In this document: positions 10,755 to 21,300 of the stretch, piece by piece
Layout of the letters: the number at the start of each line of letters is the position of its first letter
Position numbering within the stretch: position 1 is the first letter of the stretch
Source: Prorocentrum cordatum
Taxonomy: Eukaryota > Sar > Dinophyceae > Prorocentrales > Prorocentraceae
Direction of reading: 5' to 3'
Length of the DNA stretch: 64,000 nt
NCBI GenBank assembly: GCA_963575745.1
Contig: CAUYUJ010014191.1
Location: 131,385 to 195,384 of the forward strand
Position numbers and translations under genes: made by a program
The notes under the pieces: model-generated
What the model was told of the DNA's origin: nothing
The model's input: only the letters and a program-made list of their open reading frames with translations
The model's database searches: none

Positions 10755-10925
10755 CTGGAGAAGAGAACGGAGGTTGGCGCGGACTTCTAAGATTGGCGTC
10801 AGACCCCCTCCCTGGAGCGCGGAGCGCGCCAGGGGCGGCGCTCCAGGGAGTCCAGCGCCGATCCAAGGAATCCCCGCAGAGCTCCGAAAGTTGATGCTTC
10901 TGCAGTTCCTTCTTTCGGGAACCCG
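10755..10925. repeat. Foldback element family F, copy at 10.8 kb
   Basis: The right end is GCGCCGATCCAAGGAATCCC then CGCAGAGCTCCGAAAGTTGA, the reverse complement of the family end TTTCGGAGGTCCGCGCGGAT, TTCTTGGATCGGCGC. The left end is a diverged GGAGGTTGGCGCGGACTTCT then AAGATTGGCGTC. The interior is the GC palindrome CTGGAGCGCGGAGCGCGCCAG. Confidence 0.7.
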
Positions 10926-10929
10926 ACTG

Positions 10930-11745
10930 AATGATGCTAGCGCATGGGCCCCCCACACAGTTGATTCGGGTCGCAGTGCGTCGTGCGTGTGGAGCCCTGG
11001 CGGGATTCTGGGTGTGCGCAGCCTTGCGTGTGCGTGCGCAACCGTTTGTGGGCAATCCCGTCCATGTGATCCCCCAAGTTATGTGTTTGGGAACCCTGTG
11101 TGTAGGAACCATGCGTGTAGAAATACCAAGGGATCGAAGCGGCAACGAGGAAGTCTTGAAAAAACACATCACATCCTGAGGACCGACATGGACACGAAAA
11201 CAATGGGGACCCAAACCGACAATAATTCTTGACGCCTCGCTCATCCCACCAGCCAGTCCAGAAACGATGCTCATGCGATTTGCTTGGATAATGAGGTTGA
11301 AGCATGGGGAGGAGGATAAGGAATATAGCAAGGAGAACGAGGACGAGGAGACGGATGAGGAGGAGTAGGCGGCCCGCGCGGATCTGTTGTACGAGCTTGA
11401 GGCATCCTTGGGGCCACCTTCGGGCCTCTCGGGGGCCTTTTGGAGTCCTCTTGGGGCTCTGTTGTGTGCGTGTGTGGTGGGGGTATCCTCCTCTTATTCT
11501 GGTCGCTGCATGGTTCGTTGGACTTACAGTTCTTCTAGCACACACCCATCGCCTGACAGTGTGCGACACTTCGTGCATTGTGCCTCCACAGCGCTCGATC
11601 GCAAGTCGCACTTCCATCTGCTGCTCTCGCTTGAGGACCCTCTGCGCCGCCGGCTTAACAAGAGTGTGTGTGGGTAGTGGGTAGTCTTGGGGTCTTTGGG
11701 GGCCCTACGCTTGAAAAAGGGGGCGGCGGAACTGCCCCCCGCTCC
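10930..11745. other. No gene recognised
   Basis: About 800 bases with no recognisable coding motif. Short CTTGGGGCC-type words occur at 11,400-11,460. A GGA/AGG patch lies at 11,305-11,370. Confidence 0.4.
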
Positions 11746-11750
11746 GAGAC

Positions 11751-11770
11751 TTTTTTTTTTTTTTTTTTTT
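11751..11770 (-). other. LINE 3' poly(A) tail (T20 on plus)
   Basis: Twenty uninterrupted T on plus directly beyond the 29-base 3' UTR of the minus-strand LINE. It marks the 3' end of the insertion and its strand. Confidence 0.85.
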
Positions 11771-14660
11771 CTGTTTCCCGCCATTGGCTCAAACTGTTTC
11801 TAATTCAGTGCTGTAACCCTGTCCGTCTCTATCGACCTGACCGCTGGGACTTCACCTTTCTGAAGCCTGCTCAAAGCTCGCCTACCGTGCGTGGTGGGTC
11901 TGCCCTGGCAGGGATGCAACAGGTTCCGTGCGCCTTTCTGAGCATAGAACCCGCAGCGAAGACATATCAGGGTGCCAAATCTCTGATGGACCCCGATTGC
12001 GTGTGAAACATGCAGTTCTCTCCCATTAAAAACTTGGACTCCAGCAGGTGAGAGCATGACGCCTCTCATGAGGCCACGCACGCAAGGAGTGTCGAGGAAT
12101 CTGTTCAACTCCCTCCTCGGCGCCGATCCTCCACACTCCTTGCAACGAACTCTGGAGCCTGCAATGCAAACGCCGTGGTGCTCTGTGATCTGTACACTTC
12201 GTGCCTCTCTCGCTCTACGGTCTGCTAGCGCTCTATCGCTCGGTTGTTGTCGTGGCACTGTCTCGATTACCTGACCTAGTACTTTGGCAAGATGCTTCCT
12301 GACTGCGAAACCTACCGCAGTCGACATTTCCACCCTGCACCTATCAGCGAAAGAGACTCGAAACTCCTCGGCTAGTCTGCTTGCCGCCGCATCTGCGATA
12401 GAATTCACAAGGAAGCTGGCTGGGCTCACGCCCTGCTCGAGCGCCTCGTCAGCGCTGAGGTGACTCTCCACCTTCAGCACTCTGAGCCCTTTGTCGGGGT
12501 GGTTGGCTATCGTCTCTCCAAGCCGTCGCCACACGTCCACATGCGTGTCTGGGCTCTTGCCCACTCGCAGCTTCTCGACGCCTCTCATCACATAATCAGA
12601 GTCTGTGATATACACAGCGTGCGCTAATGGCAGAGTGGCCGCTGCAAACTCTAATAGAGCCGTGGCTTCACCACGGTTGACTGTTTGAAACATTCCTGGC
12701 AGATTCCCTCCTTGCAAGTGCCCCAGACCCAACTCACCCGCGTCGTAGCTCCCATCCTCTCGAAAACCAGTGAGCGTCGCAAACGCCCATGCTACTCTGC
12801 GCAGCCTAGGGTCTCTGTCTTTGCCGCCACTCGCGTCACCTCCTCCAAAGATGACCCCTGGCGTTCCGAAAGACTGGTGGCTCGACCTGCCGAAAACAAA
12901 GCTGATGGCCTCTTCTGTTGGTTCTGGGACACTAGTCCACGTGGAGGGCACTAGCCCTCGGATCCAAAGGCTAGGCAGGCTGTCCGCCTCGTTCCTTGCC
13001 TTGGCTATTAGACTCCGCGATATATCTTGAAACTCCTCATTCGCTGGGCACTCCCAGCATCTGTGCTTGTCAGTCTCGGGTGCCTGGTTGCATCTGGGAC
13101 AGAGCGCGTCCTCCTCTAGTCCATACTCAAAAAGTCGCTGCCTACACCAAGTCGCACCTGTCATCACACACTGTAGCAAACCTTTCCACTTAAAGTCCTT
13201 GCGCTTTGCTGCCAGGCGGCATTGCTTTCTCGGGCCTGACATCTCTGGCACCTGCTGCAAGCCTTCTCCCATCCAGGAGTTCTTTGCAGCGCCTGCCCAA
13301 AGCTTCCTACTTACACTGTCTGCTATACTGGCAAAAAGGACGTGCGATTTGTCCAAAGGCCCCTTTCCTATCAGCTCGACAGGCGCTTCAAATAACTCAT
13401 CTATATCACTGTGCCAGCGCCACGGGCCTTCAGGATTCCAGCCTAGATCGAGCAGAGTGCAAATCGTTGCGGCCATGGGTGAGCATACTCGCCTCCATCG
13501 ATTCTTCCTGGCCCTGCAGCTCAAATTGGCGAGCACTCTGCTCCAGCCTCTCTGAACCCGCTCTGGGTTGATCCTCCGGTCTCCTAAGATAGAAAACCAC
13601 ATCTTGACTACATCAAAGACCGCTGTGTAGGCTGGGTCCTGTGTCCCATACTCCAGCGCGAGGAGAGTGGTTAGGCATCTGCCGTGCTTCTTCCTGCTCG
13701 ACAGGTCTGCCAATGCCCGTCTCCACCGCGTTACTACACTGGGAGCTGTCCCATACACTTGATCCGAGTAACGAGACTGAGCGAACGCCGAGACCGAAAT
13801 CATTCTCCTGGACAGCTCCCGATGTTTGCGCGCTCCACGTGCAAACCTTGATAACTTGCGAATTTTAAAACTTGCTGCTGCGCGCCTCGCTGCTTGCTTT
13901 GGCCTACTCTTCGAAATCCTGCCCCTATCAAGTCCCAAATCTGGTGCATTCGGCTTCACCTGAATGCTGATGCTGGCGTCTTTAAACCGCTGGGATAACT
14001 CTCGAGCTGCTACTGGCGATGAAGAGATGATGCATGACTTGGCCGCTGTAGCCAGGTGGATGTCGCGCAGGCCTGCCACTAACTGCTGGCCCGCACGAAA
14101 CAGCGTCTCCACTAATCTCTGCCTGGGTGCTTCACAACGCTGCACTATGTCGTCGACCCATGTGTGCAAGCTGGGAGAAGGGGGTGGGCATCTGGCCACT
14201 TCTTCGCAGACAAAATACAGGGCACACCTGCCTAGATCCACAGCTCCTGTTGAGCCTGGAATCAGAGACAGACTGGGTTGTATAGCTTCTGAGAAACATC
14301 CTTCCTCCCTCAGGAACCTCGGCGACATATGCATCTGAAGCTCCAGCGCCAGATAGATCGCTGGGAAACCTAAAGCGAGTGCCTTCGAAGCTACGAGCTC
14401 CCACCGCAGGGAGTCATAAAACCCTTGAACATCCCAAAGAAGGCTGGCGTGCTCGAGGTCTGGGAGGCATGACTGCTCTGCAAGCTCGTCCTGAAACGCT
14501 CTCCAAACAGCTACACGCAGCGCCGATGAGCCCGCAATGGCCGTGTCCCAATGCCCCGCTCTCTGCGCACACCACTGCGCCCTTTCAAAGTGGCGGAGTC
14601 TGCCCCAAAGGCGGGGTAGCCACGGCAGTAGACCTATGGCCCTGTCTGCCTCTCTGTTCC
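11751..14660 (-). mobile_element. 5'-truncated LINE with poly(A) tail (LINE-1 of this window)
   Basis: A non-LTR retrotransposon on the minus strand. It starts abruptly inside the RT domain near 14,660, where the flank is CTTGGGGCC-type repeat. It ends, on its own strand, 29 bases after the stop codon in a run of 20 A (T20 on plus at 11,751-11,770). Endonuclease and the N-terminal RT motifs are missing. This is the usual outcome of incomplete target-primed reverse transcription. The reading frame is uninterrupted and the catalytic residues remain, so the insertion looks younger than the other retroelements here. Confidence 0.85.
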
Positions 14661-14748
14661 CGCCTTGCGGCCCGCCTGGGCTCCTTTTGGGCCACCGTGG
14701 GGCCTCGTAGGCCCATTGGGGGCGAAACGGCATGACGGCAACCATCAT
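11800..14748 (-). CDS. LINE polyprotein fragment: reverse transcriptase, zinc finger, RNase H
   Basis: 982 residues on the minus strand. About the first 30 (PRWPKRSPGGPQGG) are read-through of the flanking repeat; LINE sequence begins near GLLPWLPRLWGRL. RT palm: motif A DVQGFYDSL (Asp 106), a motif-B-like IPGSTGA near 163-169, motif C TWVDDIV (Asp 199 and 200). A CCHC finger CPRCNQAPETDKHRCWECP spans 550-568. RNase H follows with Asp 638 (GGGDASGG), Glu 694 (NRGEATALLE), Asp 716 (YITDSD), His 763 and Asp 786 (NSIADAAA). A C-terminal tail has two CxxC pairs (CKEC near 869, CLRC near 929), possibly a second zinc-binding unit. In LINEs this protein copies its RNA into DNA at a nicked target and removes the RNA strand. 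All expected catalytic acids are present. The fragment could not mobilise itself because the endonuclease and promoter are absent. Confidence 0.85.
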   Translation of the reverse strand: MMVAVMPFRPQWAYEAPRWPKRSPGGPQGGNREADRAIGLLPWLPRLWGRLRHFERAQWCAQRAGHWDTAIAGSSALRVAVWRAFQDELAEQSCLPDLEHASLLWDVQGFYDSLRWELVASKALALGFPAIYLALELQMHMSPRFLREEGCFSEAIQPSLSLIPGSTGAVDLGRCALYFVCEEVARCPPPSPSLHTWVDDIVQRCEAPRQRLVETLFRAGQQLVAGLRDIHLATAAKSCIISSSPVAARELSQRFKDASISIQVKPNAPDLGLDRGRISKSRPKQAARRAAASFKIRKLSRFARGARKHRELSRRMISVSAFAQSRYSDQVYGTAPSVVTRWRRALADLSSRKKHGRCLTTLLALEYGTQDPAYTAVFDVVKMWFSILGDRRINPERVQRGWSRVLANLSCRARKNRWRRVCSPMAATICTLLDLGWNPEGPWRWHSDIDELFEAPVELIGKGPLDKSHVLFASIADSVSRKLWAGAAKNSWMGEGLQQVPEMSGPRKQCRLAAKRKDFKWKGLLQCVMTGATWCRQRLFEYGLEEDALCPRCNQAPETDKHRCWECPANEEFQDISRSLIAKARNEADSLPSLWIRGLVPSTWTSVPEPTEEAISFVFGRSSHQSFGTPGVIFGGGDASGGKDRDPRLRRVAWAFATLTGFREDGSYDAGELGLGHLQGGNLPGMFQTVNRGEATALLEFAAATLPLAHAVYITDSDYVMRGVEKLRVGKSPDTHVDVWRRLGETIANHPDKGLRVLKVESHLSADEALEQGVSPASFLVNSIADAAASRLAEEFRVSFADRCRVEMSTAVGFAVRKHLAKVLGQVIETVPRQQPSDRALADRRAREARSVQITEHHGVCIAGSRVRCKECGGSAPRRELNRFLDTPCVRGLMRGVMLSPAGVQVFNGRELHVSHAIGVHQRFGTLICLRCGFYAQKGARNLLHPCQGRPTTHGRRALSRLQKGEVPAVRSIETDRVTALN

Positions 14749-15584
14749 TTATGTTTTGGGACGACTTGACCTTTTGGGGAGCTTTGAGAGGGCTCTGGGA
14801 GCACTTGGAGCCGTCTCCTGGCCATGTTTTGCGCCTCTCGGAAGTACTTCCGAGGCTATCGTGAACAATCCTCGACTACTTGGAGCACTTTTGGCTGCCG
14901 TCTTGGAGCATCGGGGGCCTTCTTCAAGCTACCTGATAAGAGCCATCATGAACGCTCTGACAGCTCGCACCCCGCTGTCCAGACGCAGGGGAGGGAGTAT
15001 GGGGAAGGGACAACCCGCTGCCCGAACAGGGAAACAACGGGTGGAAGAGGGACAAGCATACTCGTCATACGATGTACGTTCAGAGAGCTGGTGGGATCTT
15101 TGTCCACTGTGGACAGGATTTGCTGTCGTCATCGCCGCCGACGTTGTCATTTTGGACGCACCTCGCACGCCCAACAGCGGCCGCTATCGTTTGTTGTTAC
15201 CACTTGCTGTTGGGCATCGCTGGCCTTTTTTCTGTTCACATTCCGGGCGTCACGAGAGGAAGCCATGCGACTCAAAGCGGCCACCAGGACGAGAGCCACA
15301 GGCAGGGACACCATAGGAAGCCACAGCAAGTCACAGGAATCCAAGCGGCTACCAGAATTGAAGGCCACGGATAGGCCTAGTTCTTTACATCCCAAGCGTA
15401 AAACCCCTCAGTGCAAGCATTGCTCGAGGAAACTCTTGGAAGGGGGTCCATGGGGGCGGAGGCGGCCAGAGAAAGAGCATGTCTGGACAAAGGATTGGAT
15501 GCGTGCACACGTGGGTGCCGCGAGGGGGGCGGCCTTGTGAGAAGGCGGAGGGCTCCTAGGCAGGTGGCTTCTTAGATCCGAAGA
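14661..15584. other. No gene; CTTGGGGCC repeat flank then plain sequence
   Basis: 14,661-14,900 has repeat words such as TTTTGGGCC and CTTTTGGGGAGC, the sequence the LINE landed in. The rest, to 15,584, has open frames on both strands but no motif that I can tie to a protein family. Confidence 0.45.
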
Positions 15585-15690
15585 CGCAGTAATTGCGTAC
15601 ACATGCACTTTTGGAGGTCCGCGCGGACGTGTCGGATCCGCGCGGAGCTCCGAAAACTTACGATTGGGCCGTCTGCTGTTCCTTTATAGA
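15585..15690. repeat. Foldback element family F, short copy
   Basis: TTTTGGAGGTCCGCGCGGAC is followed after a few bases by TCCGCGCGGAGCTCCGAAAA, its inverted partner. This is a minimal hairpin version of the family at 28.0 and 52.5 kb. The outer flanks ATTGCGTACACATGCA and TTACGATTGGGCCG still resemble the longer copies' ends. Confidence 0.7.
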
Positions 15691-15728
15691 AGGCCGCCCC
15701 CTCCCGCCACCCCACTTTGCGCGCCGTC

Positions 15729-15774
<46 letters not shown>

Positions 15775-15775
15775 T
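15729..15775 (+). repeat. (GA)n microsatellite
   Basis: About 46 bases of GA with one AAAG interruption. Confidence 0.95.
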
Positions 15776-16558
15776 CAAGGGCGCAAAAGACTCCCCTATC
15801 CTGGTTTACGAGGCGCTGTGCGCTGAACCTCTTGTGGGCTGACAGGATACACCTTGCGTGATGTGCGGCGTCCTGGCGGCTTTCTAGGCTCTGGGACTTC
15901 CCAGGAGGTTTACATACCACGCACTTGTAACCCAGGGTAGGGTCGTTCTCTTCGTCCCCTCAAGAGAGGGAAGGAGAAGAGTTGTCTTTGTTATTCGCGT
16001 CAGCAGCTGGTGGCCCTCGCGTTCTGCGCGGCGTCGCTGCTCGGCGCGCGCGGCCCTCGCGCGGAGGTCGTGCGCCACCCGCCTGTGGCGCGGGCGCTCT
16101 TGCGGCAGTCCAGGGGCGAGCAAGCGCTTTTCATTGCATACAGTCGGCCCGGATTAGTAGGTCGACCCTGCCAGCTCAAGGGTACCCTTGAGTCTTGTGC
16201 CTCGCGGCACGTGCCTTCTCACACACCTGTGGCGATGCGGCCCCCGGAAGGGTCTCGTGTCCTCTCGCGTGTCCTGTCCAATGAAGGCCGACTGTATGTG
16301 AGACCAGGGCAAGGGGGCTGCGTCCCCGTCAGGGCACCCACAGTTGCGCACGGGGGCACCCGTCAAGGGCGACCAGCGGCGACCTCGCCGCGTGCGCTTG
16401 AGGTGGAACGCCGCTCGTGACCCAGGATCGGCCCGTCGTGGACCGACCTTTCAAGTTGGGACGATCCCCGCGGTGTCAGGAACCAGCGCTGGGGTCGACA
16501 CGACGCGACCTTGCCGTAAGCATCCGTTGCCCTCCCAGAGCTGGAGCCTTTCCCAGGG
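15776..16558. other. No gene recognised
   Basis: About 780 bases of GC-rich sequence. Frames are open by composition; no domain is recognised. Confidence 0.4.
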
Positions 16559-16690
16559 GCCCGCTCCCAGGGGCCCCCAAATGGCCACAGGAGAACAGCA
16601 GAGAATCCCAGGAAGGATCCTGATGGCCCCACGAAGGCCCCAAGAGGGCCTCATAAGAGCCCCACGAAGGAGAAGGGAGAGGAGAGGACC
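16559..16690 (-). repeat. CTTGGGGCC-type repeat, inverted copy
   Basis: On minus it reads as GGGGCTCTTATGAGGCCCTC then TTGGGGCCTTCGTGGGGCC, the same word set as the tracts at 9.3, 28.3, 31-32.5 and 59 kb. Confidence 0.6.
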
Positions 16691-17890
16691 TGTATGGGAG
16701 CCCTATCGGGCATACCTGGGGGAGGGGCATCGATATTGACCAGAGCACTACAGTCGACGCGACTTCTCCCATACTGCCTAATTCATTCCACCAGACTTCA
16801 AGGACATGACCTCCACCAGCACATCAGCTGACCTAGCACCACGCTGCACTGGCAATTGCAGAACACCCACAGCCACGACTCATGCGAGTTACAGCCTCAT
16901 ACGCTGCATGGGAACCCAGAACGGCATACCTGGGAAAGAGGCATGGGCAATGGAGACACGGTAGGATACAAATGGGCAGACATCCTCACTTGCGACACAA
17001 CCCAGTGGGTCAGGTATGGTTCTTTGGTATCCCAGTCATTCTGACAAGGATTTGCACACTGCGATCACACCATACACGGGCGTACGAACACATGCCGCTC
17101 ATTACGATCACACATACCATATTTGGGCACAGCTAGCACAACTCACACGCCTCTAAGGACACACTCGGAATGAAGATAAGGGTACAGCGATACAACATTA
17201 CTAAGCTTACACGCCTGGCGTACAAGTACACAGGGCAACATCTGTTGTTGGGCATCTGGTTTATTTGTCAATCGTTTTTTGGGCGTCCAAGCCAGGTTAG
17301 GGGCAGGCTATCCAGGTTTGGTTAGGAAGATCCCCCGCAAGGGATGTCCGTAATCAGGCACAGATCCGCCTCTCCCGCTTGGTCTGGTCAGGATGTCCCT
17401 GCTCTTCACCAGCCGCCTGCGTAGTTACCGAAACGGCGGCGCGTTTTCATCAAATCGTTTCACCACCCGCCTGCACCCTTTCAGTGCAAACACTGATTGG
17501 GGAGCTGCACGAATTCTAGGTGGGCTACACATGAACCGAGGTATCAGATCGAGGTCGATTCGGGAATTTACCCTATTCGTCGTATTTGTTTGATGATACT
17601 GTGCATCCTGGGGATGGTGCCCCCGGATGTTCTGTTTGGTTTGGCCGACGGAGGATCTCATGTTCTTACGGGATGTTCTGGGTCCGATGGTACGCTTCAC
17701 TACGACGCCCCCCCGTCTCTCAGGAGCTGGGAATGACCCTGCCAGGGCGGCAGCCCTGGCAAGAAAGGCGGTGGGTGTGCAGTTGGCACGTCGATGAAGG
17801 GAGCCGGCCTGCCACAAGGTGCCCCGCGGAGGCATCCACCCCCCGATGGCATTTTGGGGGCCCACCGAAGCTCTGGGGCATCTGTCGAGT
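16691..17890. other. No gene recognised; two short similar segments
   Basis: About 1.2 kb. CGGGCATACCTGGGGGAGGG at 16,708 and CGGCATACCTGGGAAAGAGG at 16,922 look like diverged copies about 210 bases apart. The rest is lower in GC than its surroundings (17,040-17,300). A 79-residue frame at 17,497-17,736 has a mixed composition, but I do not recognise it. Confidence 0.4.
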
Positions 17891-17893
17891 GGG

Positions 17894-18045
17894 AGATCGA
17901 CTGCAGAATCGACTCACCCCAGAATTCATATGTTCGTCGGATCTGCAAAGAGAGTGTTCGTAGATCTACGCACATTCCACGTACTTTTTTAGCTGATCCG
18001 ACGAACATGTCAATTCTGTGGAAAATCAATTCTGTAGTCGATGCC
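17894..18045. repeat. Foldback palindrome with ~55-bp arms
   Basis: The left arm is GATCGACTGCAGAATCGACT, CACCCCAGAATTCATATGTT, CGTCGGATCTGCAAA. The right arm, as reverse complement, is CATCGACTACAGAATTGATT, TTCCACAGAATTGACATGTT, CGTCGGATCAGCTAA. Most positions match; the loop is about 40 bases. Form and size are like the palindrome at 7,028, but the sequence is unrelated. Confidence 0.8.
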
Positions 18046-18568
18046 CTATTGGAACCTTGGGACCCTCAAAGATGAACGAAGAGTGTGCCTCACAATTTCT
18101 CGTAGTGGGATGTCTTGTCGTCCGAGTCTACACGTTCGTCCCCCTGGAGGCAGCGCCGGGCGCCACGAGGCCTGAGGGCGAATGGGGCGCAGGCGCCGGA
18201 GCTTGCAGTTGCGCGGCCAGTGATAGCGCCGTCTGGGGACCCGAGCCGCTGGGATGCCGCGTGCGTGGCGAACCCCGTGGTGCTGGCGCCTCGAACCGCC
18301 GGCGAGGAGTGGGTCTGCTTCTAGTCAAGTGACTTGCGCTACTCCGCCGACCCCCAGAGCAGGAGGTACATCCTGCATCCCCCTATCTGTTCTGCATCAT
18401 GGCCACGCCGTTCCCGCTGCCTCCCCCACCCTGCTTGCATCGTGATCACGCCGCAGAGCTGGTGGATTCCCCAGTCAGCTCGCGTGCTTGGCGCCGCGGC
18501 GCCCCCGCTTCGTCCCTGGGTGGACCGCGCGTCGGCGCGCATGTGAGCGCCCGTCCGTCCAGAGCCCT
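18046..18568. other. No gene recognised
   Basis: About 520 bases of GC-rich sequence between the palindrome and the dispersed repeat. No coding motif. Confidence 0.4.
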
Positions 18569-18700
18569 GGCATCGCTTAGGCGTGTGCACTTCTTCTCGT
18601 CGGGGATTATCAAGGAGCATCCTGGAGCATCCTGCGGAAAAGCCACCGATGAAACCGAGAAAGGCACAGGGGATGGACGTCCGAGCGGTGGCCAGGAGCA
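18569..18700 (+). repeat. Dispersed repeat, copy 2
   Basis: Second copy of the repeat at 8,336-8,470: GGCATCGCTTAGGCGTGTGC, TTCTTCTCG, GAGCATCCTGGAGCATCC, GAAACCGAG, GGGGATGGACGTCCGAGCGG, in the same order. Confidence 0.6.
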
Positions 18701-19454
18701 GGAGACGCGCGCACGCTCTCCACGATTGCGGGGCGCGGAGGCTCCTGGCAGTGAGGCAGGGCACGATCGAGGCCCATGTTCTCAAGGCCGAGGCGGCAGG
18801 GACGTGGCCGTGGGGGCCTTCGAGGGATGGGCACCGGGCCCAAGCATTAAGTCGGGCCTGCCCTTCTACAGGAGGAATATTAAAAAATGGTGAAAATTAG
18901 TATGGGGACGATTTTTTGACTGTTTTTGCTCGTTGGGGGGTATGTTTTTTGTTTTTTGTTTTGCATTTTTTGTTTTTATCCCAAAATCCCCCTGTAGGGG
19001 GACACGCCCGACTTAACCAAAGCAGCTGCGGAGAAGCCGTCGCGATACCAGCTGCTCCCCCGCCACACTCCCGCACGCTGATGTGCGGCGAGCAAGGGGG
19101 GAAACGAGAAGGAAACGGCCTTCTCAGAGGGCGGCGGGACTTCTCAGAAGAACTCGCGCCCTCTGAGAAGTTTCCCGCGTCTTCGGGGAAGGCTTACGAA
19201 ATTTCCCAGAAGGCCGAGACACGTGTTGGACATCAATTGTTTGTGGTTTTTGAGTCTTCGGGCCCTCTTGGGGCGTTTTTGGCAGTCTTGAGGCCGTCTT
19301 GGTCATGCTCTTGAGGTCTCTCCGGCGTGCTGGATCCTTTTTGAAGCCATTTTCAAGGGCTGCTAGGGCATATTGGCGGCCACGGAGGGTGGATTTAGGA
19401 GGCCCCGAGGGCCCGGGATGAGCGTTGAGGAGCTCGTCCCCCGCCCAACCCTAG
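18701..19454. other. No gene; T-rich patch and a CTTGGGGCC repeat
   Basis: 18,890-18,990 is T-rich (TTTTTTGTTTTTTG). 19,255-19,390 has CTTGGGGCGTTTTTGGCAGT-type words of the CTTGGGGCC repeat family. No gene is recognised. Confidence 0.45.
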
Positions 19455-19456
19455 CT

Positions 19457-19568
19457 CGCTCACTCTGAAGGAGGAAGGGCAAAAACGAGAGGTATCGAGC
19501 GATAGGGTTGGACGTACGCTTCGCCTTTAGGCGAAGCATCTGCTTGGGCCTCCCGACCAGCTTTCAAT
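19457..19568 (+). repeat. 5' LTR remnant (3' portion)
   Basis: It shares with the 3' LTR the words ACTCTGAAG, GGAAGGGCAAA, GAGAGGTATCGAGCG, GGTTGGA.GTA.GCTTCGCC, AGGCGAAGCATCTG, GGGCCTCCCGACCAGCTTT. Compared with the 3' copy it lacks about 190 bases between GAGCG and GGTTGG. Both copies have GCGATA near the break, so a deletion between short repeats is likely. Upstream LTR sequence was not found. Confidence 0.75.
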
Positions 19569-19569
19569 T

Positions 19570-19581
19570 TGGTAGCGGAGC
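19570..19581 (+). promoter_or_regulatory. Primer binding site (initiator Met tRNA-like)
   Basis: TGGTAGCGGAGC lies directly after the LTR end. It differs at two positions from TGGTAGCAGAGG, the complement of the 3' end of a typical animal-type initiator methionine tRNA, the usual primer of copia-type elements. Position and sequence support each other. Confidence 0.65.
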
Positions 19582-19943
19582 TGGCCGTTGATGGTCAGCT
19601 CTAGCTCTACTCTTTGCTTTCCACGGCATTACCTGGTGGACTACGGACCTGGTGGAAAATCCGGGTGAAGTGGCTCTACGTGGAGGCGTTCTATACCATC
19701 GCACGGACATTTGTACTGCTGCCTTTGCTCACGCAGAGGTCTCTTGCCTCAGCCCTGCATCTCTGCATTACTACACTCCTGAAGCCCACCCACTTACGCC
19801 AATTGGCAATTTGTTCGAAGATACGATGCATGGCAACATGCGTTCTGACATCGTGCCGCCTGCGCCTCCTCGCAAACTGACGGCAACGCCACCTCGTAAC
19901 CAACGGCCACGTACAACCGACCCTGACCTACGGGGCCATTGGA

Positions 19944-21300
19944 TTGGCACCACTATCTTTGGCCTCCTGCGGGTCGCCATCGGATGCGCTATCGGACATG
20001 CGCAGCGTGATGCAGACGACGCGCGTACTGCCGGTCCTCACTCGGGCCCTGCCTGTAACGTACCTTTTCCGCGAGCTCGCTCTCGAGGTGCACTCTTGGA
20101 TCAACGTGGCCACGGGCGCTATGGCCCCCTCCCAACAGGCAGCCGCGTTACAGGGTGGCCTTAGAGGCCTCGCAAGGACCATGGCCATGAGAGCCCCCCC
20201 ATAGCAATAAAATTTTGGAGTGGACATTGGTGGGCGCCGCGCCGATGGAGCCACCCACATAATGTTCCTCCTCGGCACCAAGTTTGAGAACCTACAAGAG
20301 GAACGACAACTTAATTCGGGGGCGGCTCTCATTGACTCTCGCGTCCATGCGGGGAAACGGATCGACCGGACTCTGGCCCGCTTCGAGATTGCACGCTTCG
20401 AGAGCGACGCCGCGGGGCTCAACATCTCAAACTTCCAGATCCTGACAGTCATGCTGTTCAGGGCCCAAGGCGTTGGTTCTTCGCGCGCACGGCAACCGCT
20501 GGAACCGCTGAACCACCAAATGCCAAGGACTAAACAGTTCGACCCCTTACTGGAGCGCACGAGAGCTAACGCCCATATTGCCGAGCGAACCCCCCGCAAC
20601 ATTGACGCTATTTTCAGCCGCGGCCACCGCGCTGATGTCTTTTATAGTGACACTCATGCGGGGCAACCTGCCGGCGCTGTCTGAAATGACGACCCACGAC
20701 CAAACGAGGCCACCATTCCATTATGCCAGCAGGGTGGCCAGCCCATGGGGTCGCAGGACTCCTGGGCTCGATGTCGGGGGCCGTCGGCATCGGCGGCCCC
20801 CGCCCATTTTGCTATCCGCATGGGCTCGGCGGGGCAACCTGCTGAGTCCGATCTTGATTCAGGCACCGATGCTGATACCTCGTCAGACGAAGGAACTGGT
20901 AGCATATATATTCTGATATGCCCGCGCATCTCACTGAAGAGCAACCAGTGCAATGGATATTCCTGGGCCACAAGAGACATAAACGCTGATGGAGACGTTT
21001 TACGAAGAAACCAGTTCGAAGGGCGCGACTTGCAATGCGCGTGTTAGGTCAAAGGGTAAGGGTATAAGTAAGGGTTAACAACGACGGTTACGTGGTAGAG
21101 GTACGCTGACATTCCTGGCCTCCCTTACGGGGCCACAGCGCGAGGAAGTCTTCCCGGGGAAGGGCAGAGGCCGTCGGCGCGCCGCAGGATATGGCAAGGG
21201 GCGCCGGGGCAACCCCATGGATGCCAGCGGGAAAACCATGGAAACACTTTCGGCGTGAATGCCCCCGACGCGACGGGAGAGGCAGGGGTCCGTCGATACA
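19944..21300 (+). pseudogene. copia gag (capsid and zinc-knuckle region), broken
   Basis: One frame gives ELALEVHSWINVATGAMAPS, then GGLRGLARTM. It hits two stops at 20,202-20,210 and continues at 20,220-20,684 with ATHIMFLLGTKFENLQEERQ, LARFEIARFESDAAGLNISN, FQILTVMLFRAQGVG, PLNHQMPRTKQFDPLLERTR, HIAERTPRNI. This word order matches the capsid-like part of copia gag. Beyond 20,684 the frame shifts: an acidic stretch ESDLDSGTDADTSSDEG (20,848), a WIFLGHK segment near 20,960, and GKGRRGNPMDASGKTM then RRECPRRDGRGRG near 21,190-21,270, where the zinc knuckle should be but its cysteine pattern is damaged. The upstream start lies nearer the primer binding site in broken sequence. Confidence 0.7.

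Noticed and set aside
9651-10958. 435-codon minus frame
   Set aside because: It crosses a terminal-inverted-repeat element and a foldback copy; the middle has mixed composition but no motif I can name.
11771-11795. CCGCCATTGGCTCAAAC resembling the dinoflagellate spliced-leader end (GCCATTTTGGCTCAAG)
   Set aside because: It lacks two T, has a different 5' part, and is the 3' UTR of the minus-strand LINE; chance similarity is more likely than a relic leader.
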